A stretch of 64,000 nt of DNA, from contig NZ_JAGXJN010000010.1 of assembly GCF_019091455.1 (NCBI RefSeq), positions 120,682 through 184,681 of the forward strand, given 5' to 3'. Both the position numbers and the translations under genes were made by a program. This document shows positions 1-8,165 of the stretch, piece after piece. Within the stretch, counting starts at the first letter, position 1. Each line of letters starts with the position of its first letter. Source of the DNA: Chitinophaga sp. GbtcB8. Lineage in GTDB: Bacteria > Bacteroidota > Bacteroidia > Chitinophagales > Chitinophagaceae. Under the pieces are notes generated by a model. The model saw only the letters and a program-made list of their open reading frames with translations, was not told where the DNA came from and did not search any database.

Positions 1-1
1 C

Positions 2-538
2 GGTGATTTCCTCTGCGTAGACGGCGGCATTGACTCCAACGACGAAGATGCCACCGACATCATTGGAGCTACCAAAAAATTCAAGGATATAAGCACCTGG
101 CTGCATTCACAAACAGATCTGCCGGTATGGTGGTCGGAAGATTATGTGGGCTTAAACACCGATACCACCAAACAACCTGCAGCGCTGGGATGCATGCTGG
201 TATACCATGCGCTTGGCGGCGATGCTGTATCACTGAGATGGTCGCCGGAACAACAGGAAGGAGACGGTAATGTAAGCAACTTCTTTAGCAGCACCCTGGT
301 GCCAAACGGAGGTAAGCCGTTCAACAATTATTATGTGTACAAAGACTTTAACACTTATTTCCCCGCAGGTACAAAATTGTATACCACCACGGTATCCGCC
401 ACAAGCGTGATGGTGATGGCATCACAAACAAAAATAATGCTGATCAATAAAACCGCTTCGCTGCAGAAAACAAAGATCAATAGTACGCTGGCCGTAAACC
501 TGAATCCATACCAGGTAAAATACGTGACGCTGCCGTAG
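2..538 (+). CDS. C-terminal part of a glycoside-hydrolase-like enzyme, cut by the window edge
   Basis: The frame is open from base 2 to the TAG at 536-538, leaving 178 residues; the true start lies outside the window. The first third contains the aromatic stretch LPVWWSEDYVG, where the Glu sits as expected for a late beta-strand of a TIM-barrel hydrolase (clan GH-A enzymes carry their nucleophile Glu at such a place). The last 70 residues are beta-rich (VMVMASQTKIMLINKT) and look like the small C-terminal beta-sandwich common in such enzymes. It lies upstream of, and in the same direction as, a SusC/SusD locus, so a role in polysaccharide breakdown is inferred. The family number cannot be fixed from this fragment. 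Confidence 0.55.
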   Translation, partial: GDFLCVDGGIDSNDEDATDIIGATKKFKDISTWLHSQTDLPVWWSEDYVGLNTDTTKQPAALGCMLVYHALGGDAVSLRWSPEQQEGDGNVSNFFSSTLVPNGGKPFNNYYVYKDFNTYFPAGTKLYTTTVSATSVMVMASQTKIMLINKTASLQKTKINSTLAVNLNPYQVKYVTLP

Positions 539-564
539 TGGATGTTAAAAATAAAATTGTCCGG

Positions 565-644
565 TTTCATATACCAATCAATCGTTGCCCCCCCACACCC
601 TGGCTTTACTTTGCTCCTCGCAATGACGGGATTGGTATATGAAA
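565..644. repeat. Perfect 15-bp inverted repeat enclosing a remnant of the CGTCATTGCGAGG element
   Basis: TTTCATATACCAATC at 565-579 is matched exactly by its reverse complement at 630-644. Between them, CTCCTCGCAATGACG at 614-628 equals the right end of the two longer repeat copies at 4905-5026 and 7174-7292. The copy at 7174-7292 is also followed by GATTGGTATA, so that flank may belong to the element. The left end of the element is not recognisable here. The hairpin lies between the stop of the first gene and the amidohydrolase start and could also end transcription. Confidence 0.6.
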
Positions 645-670
645 GCGGATAATCATTAAAATAAATAAAC

Positions 671-1759
671 ATGGATCTCGACAAAGTAAAACCAAAGCCA
701 TTAGGAAATGTTCCGTCATCGCCGGAGCATATCAGATTGCAGGACTACCGCCCGCAGTCGGTATTCAAAATGCCGGAAACATCAATTGTAAAAGCAGCTT
801 TCCCGGTAATTGATACCCATACGCACGCATGGCAGCCGGAGCTGGATGTTAGCAGATGGGTGGCCCGGATGGATGATGCAAACATTGAAAAAAGTGTAGT
901 GCTCACATTTGAAACCGGCGCCGGTTTTGACGCAGTGACCAGGCAATATGCGGCCTATGCTAACCGCTTTGACCTGTGGTGCGGCTTTGATTATACGGGT
1001 TATGACCAGCCAGGCAGCAGCTGGACAGACCATGCAGTTGCGGAACTGGAACGCTGCCATCGCATGGGCGCAAAAGGTGTAGGAGAGCTGGGCGACAAAG
1101 GACTGGGTGAGTTTTATTCCCGCCCCGTAGCCGCTTATGGCCTGCACCTGGATGATCCGCGAATGAAACCATTGTTTGAAAAATGCGGGCAGCTGCATAT
1201 GCCGGTGAACATACACATTGCAGATCCCATGTGGATGTACCTGCCCATGGATGCCACCAACGACGGGTTAATGAACGCCTACGAGTGGCGCATAGATCAG
1301 AGCCAGCCGGGCCTCCTGGGCCATGCCGCGCTGATACAGTCTTTTGAGAATGTAGTGAGGGAAAACCCCGGCACCATTTTCATAGCCTGCCATTTTGCTA
1401 ACTGCACCTATGATCTCAGCATTGTAGGTAAAATGCTGGACCGTTATCCCAACCTGTATGTGGATAATGCCGCAAGGTTTGCAGAAACTGCTACCATACC
1501 ACGTTTTGCCGCGGCGTTCTATGAAAAATACCAGGACCGGCTGTTATTCGGCACAGACCTGGGCTACGACCCGGCCATGAATATGGACTACGCCACTAAA
1601 TTTTACCGTACCGCTTTCCGGATCATGGAATCAACCGATGATCATTTTTATGAACATGAGATCTTCACTTATCACTGGCCGCTCTATGGGCTGGGATTAA
1701 GTGCCACCATACTGGAAAAGATCTACCGCGGGAATGCTTTGAAGTTAATGCAGCTCTAA
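671..1759 (+). CDS. Amidohydrolase family 2 (ACMSD-like) metal-dependent hydrolase, cytoplasmic
   Basis: This is a 362-residue TIM-barrel protein of the amidohydrolase-2 family, which includes ACMSD, sugar-lactone hydrolases and 2-pyrone-4,6-dicarboxylate hydrolase. Visible markers are PVIDTHTH (metal ligands H50 and H52), MPVNIHIADP, FIACHFANC and LLFGTDLGYDP, whose Asp is the usual catalytic residue. No signal peptide is present, so it should act in the cytoplasm. A related but exported protein lies at 8166-9239; both share the order of motifs and the ending LEKIY.(K/G)NA.K. Lying just before SusC/SusD, it probably processes a sugar-derived lactone or ester, but the substrate is not shown by the sequence. 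Confidence 0.8.
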   Translation: MDLDKVKPKPLGNVPSSPEHIRLQDYRPQSVFKMPETSIVKAAFPVIDTHTHAWQPELDVSRWVARMDDANIEKSVVLTFETGAGFDAVTRQYAAYANRFDLWCGFDYTGYDQPGSSWTDHAVAELERCHRMGAKGVGELGDKGLGEFYSRPVAAYGLHLDDPRMKPLFEKCGQLHMPVNIHIADPMWMYLPMDATNDGLMNAYEWRIDQSQPGLLGHAALIQSFENVVRENPGTIFIACHFANCTYDLSIVGKMLDRYPNLYVDNAARFAETATIPRFAAAFYEKYQDRLLFGTDLGYDPAMNMDYATKFYRTAFRIMESTDDHFYEHEIFTYHWPLYGLGLSATILEKIYRGNALKLMQL

Positions 1760-1808
1760 GAATATGCCAATACTCAACCATCTACATATCACCTAATACC
1801 GTAAGCGT

Positions 1809-4800
1809 ATGTATTTCCAATTTATGAAGAAGGGCCCGTTAACCGGGCCGTCAGCCAAAAGAAAATACCTGTATAATTATGCATGCCTGATCCTGTTATT
1901 ATTTTTATTGGGGAGCAAAAAAAGTATGGCCGCACCGGTACAGGATACACTGGTACCGGTATCCGGCCTGGTTACAGATGAAAAGGGAGATCCTTTTCCC
2001 GGTGTTACCGTGTATGTGCCTGCGCTGAAAACCGGCACTGCCAGCGATGCCAATGGGCGTTACCAGGTAAAGGTGCCTGCAAAAGGCACGCTTATTTTTA
2101 AGGCAGTAGGCTTTGGAACGCAGGAGCTGCCGGTGAATGGCCGCAGCAAAATAACCGTAAAGATGGAGGCGGAGAACGCCAACCTGAACGAAGTAGTAGT
2201 AACCGGTTACACTTCTAAAAGATTATCGCAGGTATCCAGCTCAGTGGCGGTGGTAACCGGCAAACAGCTGAATGATGTAACCTCCAACAACGTAGCCAGC
2301 CTGTTACAGGGAAAGGTAGCCGGCGTAGTAGTACAGAACGCATCCGGTAACCCCAGTGTAGCCGCTAACGTTACCATCCGTGGCTCCAGCTCCATTACCG
2401 CCGGCTCCGGGCCTTTGTACGTGGTGGATGGTATTGTGGGCGGTACCGCCAACCCGAACGATATTGCTTCCGTTACCATCCTGAAAGATGCCGCTGCAGC
2501 AGGGCTGTACGGCGCCAGGGCATCCAACGGAGTCATCATCATCACAACTAAATCCGGGCAGGCCGGTAAAACGCAGATCAGCCTTAATTCCAGCGTAGGG
2601 TTCAATAAAATGAGCATGGGTAATATGAAGCTCATGAACAGCCAGCAGCTGTATGATTACCAGAAAAGTTATTTTGCCCCCGCCGATTTTGCGCGGGACC
2701 GCCCTGCCAGCCTGCTATCGCAGAATACGGACTGGATGGATCTTGCATACCATACCGGTCTTACTCAGAACCACCTGCTCTCCGTATCCGGCGGCTCTGA
2801 AAAAACACAGTTCTACGTTTCCGGGAATTATTATAAGGAAGAAGGTATTATCCGGCATACCAGCAATGAAGTGTATAACCTTCGTGCAAATATCACACAC
2901 CGGATCAATGAAAAGCTGAAGCTAACCACCCGTATCAACGCTGCTTCCCGCAATTTTGAAAATGAAGCATCGGGAAACTACGGGGCGCTGGTGTTGTCAA
3001 AGATCAATTTACCCTGGGATAATCCGTATAATGCCGATGGGTCCATAAAAATGGGCACAGAAGAAGGATGGATAGGCCGTGAGCACGACAACTTCCTTCA
3101 CGGATGGCAATTTAACTATGATAAAGGCAAACAGCTCACCACTGCTGCAGATGTGAACCTGGACTATTATATCACACCCAACCTTACCTTTTCAACCTAC
3201 AACCGTGTAAGTTACTCTAACCTGCGCAGTGAGCTGTATTATGATGTACGCTCCAAAGCAGGCAGGGGCCTGGGAGAATTGTACAACAACTCCGGTTATG
3301 AATCAAAGCTCATAACCTCCAACCGCCTCAGCTACCAGCGCACCTTCGGGGAGCATGCCCTGAGCGCAATAGCAGTAGCAGAAGGGGAGAAGAACTATGT
3401 TGAAAACAACAGCCTGTATGGCAATAAGATACCGGCAGGCCTGCATATTATGGATGCAGCCGCCAACATCCAGCAATCGCCATTTGGCCCTGGCAGCAAA
3501 TCTGAGAACCGGTTTACAAAAGGGCTGGTGCAGGTAGATTATACCTACCGCGAAAAGTATAACCTCATAGGCGCCTATATCAATGAAGCATCCTCCCGCT
3601 TTGGCGCTAATCACCGCTCCGCAGGTTTTTATACATTGGGAGCTTCCTGGATCCTGAGCAGCGAGCCGTTTATGAAAGATCAGCGGTTAATAGATCAGCT
3701 GAAGATCAGGGCCAGCTATGGTATTACCGGTAATGCAGAAATAGGCGATTACCAGTCCTTAGGCATTTATGCATATACTTCACAATATGCTTCCAATCCG
3801 GGTTCTGTGCCGTCAGTATTGCAGAATCCCGATCTTACCTGGGAAAAGTCAAAGACCACCAACATCGGATTGGACATAGATCTCCTGAAACGTATAACCC
3901 TTACCGTAGATGTGTATGATAAAACCACCAGCGCCCTGCTGCTGGATGTGCCGGTGCCCTATACCAGCGGTTATGATTATATTACACGTAATGTTGGTTC
4001 TGTGCGCAACAGGGGAATAGAGTTTAACCTGAACACCCGGAATATCAACAGCGCGCACTTTAAATGGGAAACCAGCTTTAACCTCTCCATTAACCGCAAC
4101 AAAGTGCTGAAGCTGAACAACCGTGAAGATATTGCTTACTCTTCCCTGCAGTGGATCAGCGAAGGCCGCGACCTCTATAGCTGGCATATGCGCAAATGGG
4201 CCGGTGTGGACGCAAAGAATGGCGATCCCTTATGGGAAGTAGTGAGCACAGACGCCAATGGCAAACAAACCATCAGCACCACCAACTCTTACGATGATGC
4301 CACGCTGCAATACGCAGGTACCGCATCACCTGATTTCACCGGTGGCATTAACAACCGCTTTTCATGGAAGGGTTTTACACTCAGCGCCTTCTTCAATTTT
4401 GTGAGCGGCAACCAGGTATATGAAGAGAATACCAATGACGGCAGCGAGCCCACTTCCAATTCAAGGGTGTTGCCTAAGAACCGTACCAGGTGGCAAAAAG
4501 AAGGAGACATAGCCACTGATCCCAAAGCAGTGTACGGAGGTAATAAGAACTCCGACCTGGAATCATCCCGCTTCCTGCAGGATGGCAGCTACCTGCGTCT
4601 GCGCAACGTTACGTTTTCTTACGATGTGCCGGAAAGTTTCCTGCGCCGCATAAAGGTGAATAACGCAAGGGTATTTATCAGTGGCGACAACCTGTGGACG
4701 CTGACCGGTTTCTCCGGTATGGATCCTGAAATGGGATTACGCCCCTATGCGCAGCCGGTAGGCGAAAGCGGTAACAACTTCCAGCAGAACAGCACCAAAT

Positions 4801-4847
4801 ACCCGCTGTCCAAAAAAGTGCTGGTTGGTATTAATGTCACCTTTTAA
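1809..4847 (+). CDS. SusC/RagA-type TonB-dependent outer-membrane transporter
   Basis: The product has 1012 residues, the usual SusC length. It starts with a long n-region and a hydrophobic signal (YACLILLLFLLG, near residues 24-36), then a carboxypeptidase-regulatory-like domain (VSGLVTDEKGDPFPGVTVYV, near 52-71), a TonB-box-like LNEVVVTGY and the plug (VTIRGSSSITAGSGPLYVVD; ASVTILKDAAAAGLYGARA). A large beta-barrel follows and ends in LVGINVTF with the terminal Phe typical of outer-membrane proteins. It imports oligosaccharides with the SusD lipoprotein encoded 11 bp downstream. No STN signalling domain is present, so control is probably not through a FecR/sigma pair. The start may be M1 or M6; both precede the signal. 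Confidence 0.93.
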   Translation: MYFQFMKKGPLTGPSAKRKYLYNYACLILLLFLLGSKKSMAAPVQDTLVPVSGLVTDEKGDPFPGVTVYVPALKTGTASDANGRYQVKVPAKGTLIFKAVGFGTQELPVNGRSKITVKMEAENANLNEVVVTGYTSKRLSQVSSSVAVVTGKQLNDVTSNNVASLLQGKVAGVVVQNASGNPSVAANVTIRGSSSITAGSGPLYVVDGIVGGTANPNDIASVTILKDAAAAGLYGARASNGVIIITTKSGQAGKTQISLNSSVGFNKMSMGNMKLMNSQQLYDYQKSYFAPADFARDRPASLLSQNTDWMDLAYHTGLTQNHLLSVSGGSEKTQFYVSGNYYKEEGIIRHTSNEVYNLRANITHRINEKLKLTTRINAASRNFENEASGNYGALVLSKINLPWDNPYNADGSIKMGTEEGWIGREHDNFLHGWQFNYDKGKQLTTAADVNLDYYITPNLTFSTYNRVSYSNLRSELYYDVRSKAGRGLGELYNNSGYESKLITSNRLSYQRTFGEHALSAIAVAEGEKNYVENNSLYGNKIPAGLHIMDAAANIQQSPFGPGSKSENRFTKGLVQVDYTYREKYNLIGAYINEASSRFGANHRSAGFYTLGASWILSSEPFMKDQRLIDQLKIRASYGITGNAEIGDYQSLGIYAYTSQYASNPGSVPSVLQNPDLTWEKSKTTNIGLDIDLLKRITLTVDVYDKTTSALLLDVPVPYTSGYDYITRNVGSVRNRGIEFNLNTRNINSAHFKWETSFNLSINRNKVLKLNNREDIAYSSLQWISEGRDLYSWHMRKWAGVDAKNGDPLWEVVSTDANGKQTISTTNSYDDATLQYAGTASPDFTGGINNRFSWKGFTLSAFFNFVSGNQVYEENTNDGSEPTSNSRVLPKNRTRWQKEGDIATDPKAVYGGNKNSDLESSRFLQDGSYLRLRNVTFSYDVPESFLRRIKVNNARVFISGDNLWTLTGFSGMDPEMGLRPYAQPVGESGNNFQQNSTKYPLSKKVLVGINVTF

Positions 4848-4858
4848 AAACAGCAGCT

Positions 4859-6457
4859 ATGAAAAAGAAGCTTTTAAAATATTATATGATTATCCGTCCT
4901 CTTTCGTCATTGCGAGGCATAGCGTTGGTCTGTGCTGAGCATGCTGAAGCAATCTCCTGCCATCCCTTCGCAAGATTGCTTCGTCGCGCCTCACCTACAA
5001 AATCCCCCCTTCGCCTCGCAATGACGGCAATTTTTGCCGCTATAGTGTTTGTAACCGGCAGCTGCAACAAAGACCTGGAGCCTTACAACGGCAAATCGGA
5101 TAAAGCTGCACTGGAAACGCCGGAAGACCTGCAAACAGCTACATACGGTACTTATTCCGGGCTGGTAGACAGGATGTATACCAAGAACCTCAACCAGCTG
5201 GGTGAATATCCCGGTGATGATGTAGCATTAAGCGGCGCTACCGGCGACCAGGTATTTTATACCTATACCTATACACATTTCCCGGGCATGGGAAACACGG
5301 AACAGTTCTGGCAGGGCGCTTACAAAGTGATCTATTCTGCCAATGCCATTATTGAAAGAATAACAGATGGCACTTCCCCGCAGCTGGACCAGCTAAAGGG
5401 CGAAAACCTGTACCTGCGCGCCATGGCACATTTTGACCTGGTGCGTATTTTCGGCAGGCCCTATCCGCAGGGCAGCGGCAACAACCCGGGCGTAGTGATC
5501 AAAGACAATACAAAAGACGACCGCCCATCCAGGAGCTCTGTGAAAGACGTATATGCGTTTGTGATAGCTGACCTGGAACATGCCGCTGCCCTGATGACGG
5601 AAAGCAAAAATGCAGCCTTTGCATCCAAAGAAGTAGCCGAAGCTTTACTGGCGCGGGTATACCTGTATATGGAAGATAACGCCAATGCCTTGCTGTATGC
5701 CAATAAGGTGATCAACTCCAACCGTTATCACCTGGTAGAAACACAGCCTTACAAAACCTACTTCCGGGTAATACCGGAAGAGAACCCGGAAACCATCTTT
5801 GCCATCAGGCATACCCTGGCAGACGATCGCGGTAAGGATGCTATTGGCTCCATGTACTATAATGACCCGGTTACACAGTCCACCGGCTGGGGAGAAGTAT
5901 ATGCATCCCTTGCTTATGTGAAGCTGCTGGATCAATATCCGCAGGATGTGCGTCACAGCTTTGTGGAACCGCAACGCGATGCCAATGGTAACATGCTGAT
6001 GCGTAACCAGACGCCCATCTATTATATCAATAAATACAACTGGCAGGAAGGGGTTGCCAATCTGAGCTCGCCCGTTATCCTGCGCCTGGCGGAAATGTAC
6101 CTGACCCGTGCAGAAGCCAATGCCAAGCTGGGAAATGCGCAGCCAGCCATTGATGATGTAAACCTGATCCGCCGCCGCGCCGGTTTATCCGGAACCGCAT
6201 TATACACAGTTGCTGATCTGAAAGGGCGCGCTTCCGTACTGGATGTGGTGCTGGAAGAACGCCGCCTTGAGCTGGCATTTGAAGCGCACCGTCCTTATGA
6301 CCTGTACCGGAACAACCGCCCTATGGTGCGCGCCTATCCGGGCTTTCATGGTACTAACCAGTTTGATCAAACCATTCAGCCAACAGATCCGCAGGTGATC
6401 AATTATATTCCTGAACGTGAAACCGGCCTTAATCCTAACCTCACACAGAACCCATGA
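4859..6457 (+). CDS. SusD/RagB-type surface glycan-binding lipoprotein with a repeat inserted in its signal peptide
   Basis: The 532-residue product matches SusD/RagB: it starts mature at C69 (VTGSCNKDLEPYNG), has helical TPR-like segments (AHFDLVRIFGRPYPQG; RLAEMYLTRAEANAKLG) and the C-terminal block VLEERRLELAFEAHR. It binds glycans at the surface and caps the SusC barrel encoded just upstream. The odd part is the N-terminus: MKKKLLKYYMII and AIFAAIVFVTGSC together make a normal lipoprotein signal, but about 43 residues encoded by a palindromic repeat (4905-5026) lie between them in frame. The repeat also supplies an in-frame ATG at 5021 that could give a short signal, MTAIFAAIVFVTGSC. The stop overlaps the next start by 4 bp. 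Confidence 0.9.
   Translation: MKKKLLKYYMIIRPLSSLRGIALVCAEHAEAISCHPFARLLRRASPTKSPLRLAMTAIFAAIVFVTGSCNKDLEPYNGKSDKAALETPEDLQTATYGTYSGLVDRMYTKNLNQLGEYPGDDVALSGATGDQVFYTYTYTHFPGMGNTEQFWQGAYKVIYSANAIIERITDGTSPQLDQLKGENLYLRAMAHFDLVRIFGRPYPQGSGNNPGVVIKDNTKDDRPSRSSVKDVYAFVIADLEHAAALMTESKNAAFASKEVAEALLARVYLYMEDNANALLYANKVINSNRYHLVETQPYKTYFRVIPEENPETIFAIRHTLADDRGKDAIGSMYYNDPVTQSTGWGEVYASLAYVKLLDQYPQDVRHSFVEPQRDANGNMLMRNQTPIYYINKYNWQEGVANLSSPVILRLAEMYLTRAEANAKLGNAQPAIDDVNLIRRRAGLSGTALYTVADLKGRASVLDVVLEERRLELAFEAHRPYDLYRNNRPMVRAYPGFHGTNQFDQTIQPTDPQVINYIPERETGLNPNLTQNP
4905..5026. repeat. Palindromic repeat element, copy A, inside the SusD coding sequence
   Basis: The 122-bp element has perfect 13-bp terminal inverted repeats, CGTCATTGCGAGG at 4905-4917 and its reverse complement at 5014-5026. 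Inside are a second inverted pair, GAAGCAATCT and AGATTGCTTC, and the string CATGCTGAAGCAATC shared with copy B. It carries no gene of its own. It is read through in frame as part of the SusD gene. The element behaves like a small non-autonomous palindromic repeat; no clear target duplication is visible. Confidence 0.85.
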
Positions 6458-7158
6458 TAATAGCTTGTAAATGGATGCTGGTACTTGCGTGCATTTGTTG
6501 CAGCACAGAGATATTTGCACAGCAGCTGAGCGTAATACCCATAAGTGACTTTAAGGTTACTGGCGATGGCAGCAATGCCGGCTGGAACCAGGCAAGCTGG
6601 ATCACGCTGCCACAGCGCAGCGGGCAGCAGCAGCAGTCAACAAAAGTAAAAGCGCTATACTCAAATAACGGTATCTACTTTCTTTTCCATTGCGAGGATC
6701 AGCGGCTGAGCGCCGCCATGAAAGCGGATTTCCTGGACCTGTGGACAGAAGACGTAGCAGAAGTGTTCCTGTGGCCGGACACTTTACAGCCGGCCTATTT
6801 TGAATACGAGATCTCCCCGTTGAACTACGAGCTGCCCATCCTGATCTCCAATGAGCAGGGCGACCTGGTACGCTGGTTGCCCTTTCATTATGATGCAGAC
6901 AGGAAAACGCAGCACGCCACCACGGTGTCTGGCGGAGAAAAGAAAAGCGGCGCAGCCCTGAATAGCTGGACAGCAGAGTTTTTCATTCCCTTTAAGCTGT
7001 TGCGGCCATTAAGGAATATTGTTCCCCGGAAAGGCACAACCTGGAAGGTCAACCTGTACCGGGTTGACTATGATAAAGACGCAGTGGAATGGTCATGGCA
7101 GCTCACAGGCAGCAGCTTTCATGAGATAGAAAAATTCGGCCGCCTGGTTTTTGAATAG
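6454..7158 (+). CDS. Secreted carbohydrate-binding family 9-like (CBM9/DOMON-type) protein
   Basis: The 234-residue product has a signal peptide (WMLVLACICCSTEIFA, cleaved near residue 24) and then a single beta-sandwich of the CBM9-like type. Supporting strings are VKALYSNNGIYFLFHCEDQ, DVAEVFLWPD, YFEYEISPLN, WTAEFFIPF and GTTWKVNLYRVDYD, which follow the strand pattern of that fold. Its ATG overlaps the SusD stop (ATGATAA), so the two are translated together. It is likely a periplasmic or surface sugar-binding accessory of this locus, or a remnant domain of a larger xylanase-type enzyme; no catalytic domain is attached. Confidence 0.78.
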   Translation: MIIACKWMLVLACICCSTEIFAQQLSVIPISDFKVTGDGSNAGWNQASWITLPQRSGQQQQSTKVKALYSNNGIYFLFHCEDQRLSAAMKADFLDLWTEDVAEVFLWPDTLQPAYFEYEISPLNYELPILISNEQGDLVRWLPFHYDADRKTQHATTVSGGEKKSGAALNSWTAEFFIPFKLLRPLRNIVPRKGTTWKVNLYRVDYDKDAVEWSWQLTGSSFHEIEKFGRLVFE

Positions 7159-7173
7159 TCCCCCACTCTGTTT

Positions 7174-7292
7174 CGTCATTGCGAAGCATAGTGCGGGTTT
7201 GTGCGGAGCATGCTGAAGCAATCCCACGAATGGCTGGAGATTGCTTCGTCGCGCCTCGCCCACAAAAATCCTCCAGGCTCCTCGCAATGACG
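7174..7292. repeat. Palindromic repeat element, copy B, intergenic
   Basis: The 119-bp element runs from CGTCATTGCGAAG at 7174 to CCTCGCAATGACG at 7280-7292, with 12 of 13 terminal bases paired. It aligns with copy A (4905-5026) over its full length, including GAGCATGCTGAAGCAATC and AGATTGCTTCGTCGCGCCTC. It fills most of the gap between the CBM9-like gene and the GH16 gene. Reverse-strand open frames here are only translations of the element. Confidence 0.85.
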
Positions 7293-7335
7293 TGGTTGAT
7301 TGGTATAATCATCTAATTTTTTAATACATAATGAT

Positions 7336-8148
7336 ATGAAGCAATTATTAGCCTGTATGTTTTTTTTGATGCCTGTTATAACCTTTGCGCAGAAAGGTAA
7401 GCTGATCTGGTCAGATGAATTTAATTATACCGGGCACCCTGATCCAAAGAAATGGCGCTATGAGGAAGGTTTTGTAAGACATCGCGAAGCGCAGTATTAT
7501 ACCAAGAACCGGTATGAGAACGCGCATGTGGAAGATGGTCACCTGGTGATACGTGCCATCAAAGAAGAGCCGCTGCGTTTGATCAAAGGCGGCAGCAGCT
7601 TTGTTACTTCTGACAGCGGCGGGGAGTTCACATCCGCCTGCCTGAACACAGAAGATATTTTTGAATTCACCACCGGCAGGGTAGAGGTACGGGCCAAGCT
7701 GCCGCATGGCAGGGGCGTGTGGCCTGCCATCTGGACCCTGGGCAATAACATGGCCTGGGGACCGGGGGATTCTTCGCAGGTGTATTCTGAAATTGATATC
7801 ATGGAGTTTGTAGGCCATGATCCCAACAGCATCCATGCTAACATACACCCAGGTTATGAAGGCGGCAGCCGTGGCGGTAAGATCACGGTGGAAAAACCCT
7901 GGGAAGATTTCCACGTATATGCGGTAGAGTGGTACAATGACCGGATCGATTTTTTCTTTGATGACCAGAAGTATTTCTCTTACTACAGGAAAGATGTACC
8001 TGAAGGCAAATGGGCTTATCATGTACCACAATATCTTTTACTGAACCTGGCTATAGGCGGCGATTGGGGCGCTGAGCAGGGCATAGATCCCACCGTTTTT
8101 CCGGCAGATTTTCTCATAGATTATGTACGGGTATATGAGCTTAAATAA
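7336..8148 (+). CDS. Glycoside hydrolase family 16 (laminarinase-type endo-beta-1,3-glucanase)
   Basis: The 270-residue protein has a signal peptide (LLACMFFLMPVITFAQ, cleaved near residue 19) and one GH16 beta-jelly-roll. The catalytic signature SEIDIMEFVG places the nucleophile at E152, the assisting D154 and the acid/base at E157; the extra Met between D and E is the beta-bulge form seen in laminarinases and lichenases. Further markers are LIWSDEFNY, FTTGRVEVRAKLPHGRGVWP and AIWTLG. The length is that of a bare catalytic domain with no binding module. It would cut beta-1,3 or mixed-linkage glucan in the periplasm or outside the cell, feeding the SusC/SusD pair upstream. The gene is 17 bp ahead of the second amidohydrolase. 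Confidence 0.92.
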   Translation: MKQLLACMFFLMPVITFAQKGKLIWSDEFNYTGHPDPKKWRYEEGFVRHREAQYYTKNRYENAHVEDGHLVIRAIKEEPLRLIKGGSSFVTSDSGGEFTSACLNTEDIFEFTTGRVEVRAKLPHGRGVWPAIWTLGNNMAWGPGDSSQVYSEIDIMEFVGHDPNSIHANIHPGYEGGSRGGKITVEKPWEDFHVYAVEWYNDRIDFFFDDQKYFSYYRKDVPEGKWAYHVPQYLLLNLAIGGDWGAEQGIDPTVFPADFLIDYVRVYELK

Positions 8149-8165
8149 CCATAAAGAAGAATAAC

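Noticed and set aside
7093..7312. Two minus-strand open frames of 64 and 69 codons
   Set aside because: They only translate repeat copy B and the end of the CBM9-like gene; a matching frame arises from copy A.
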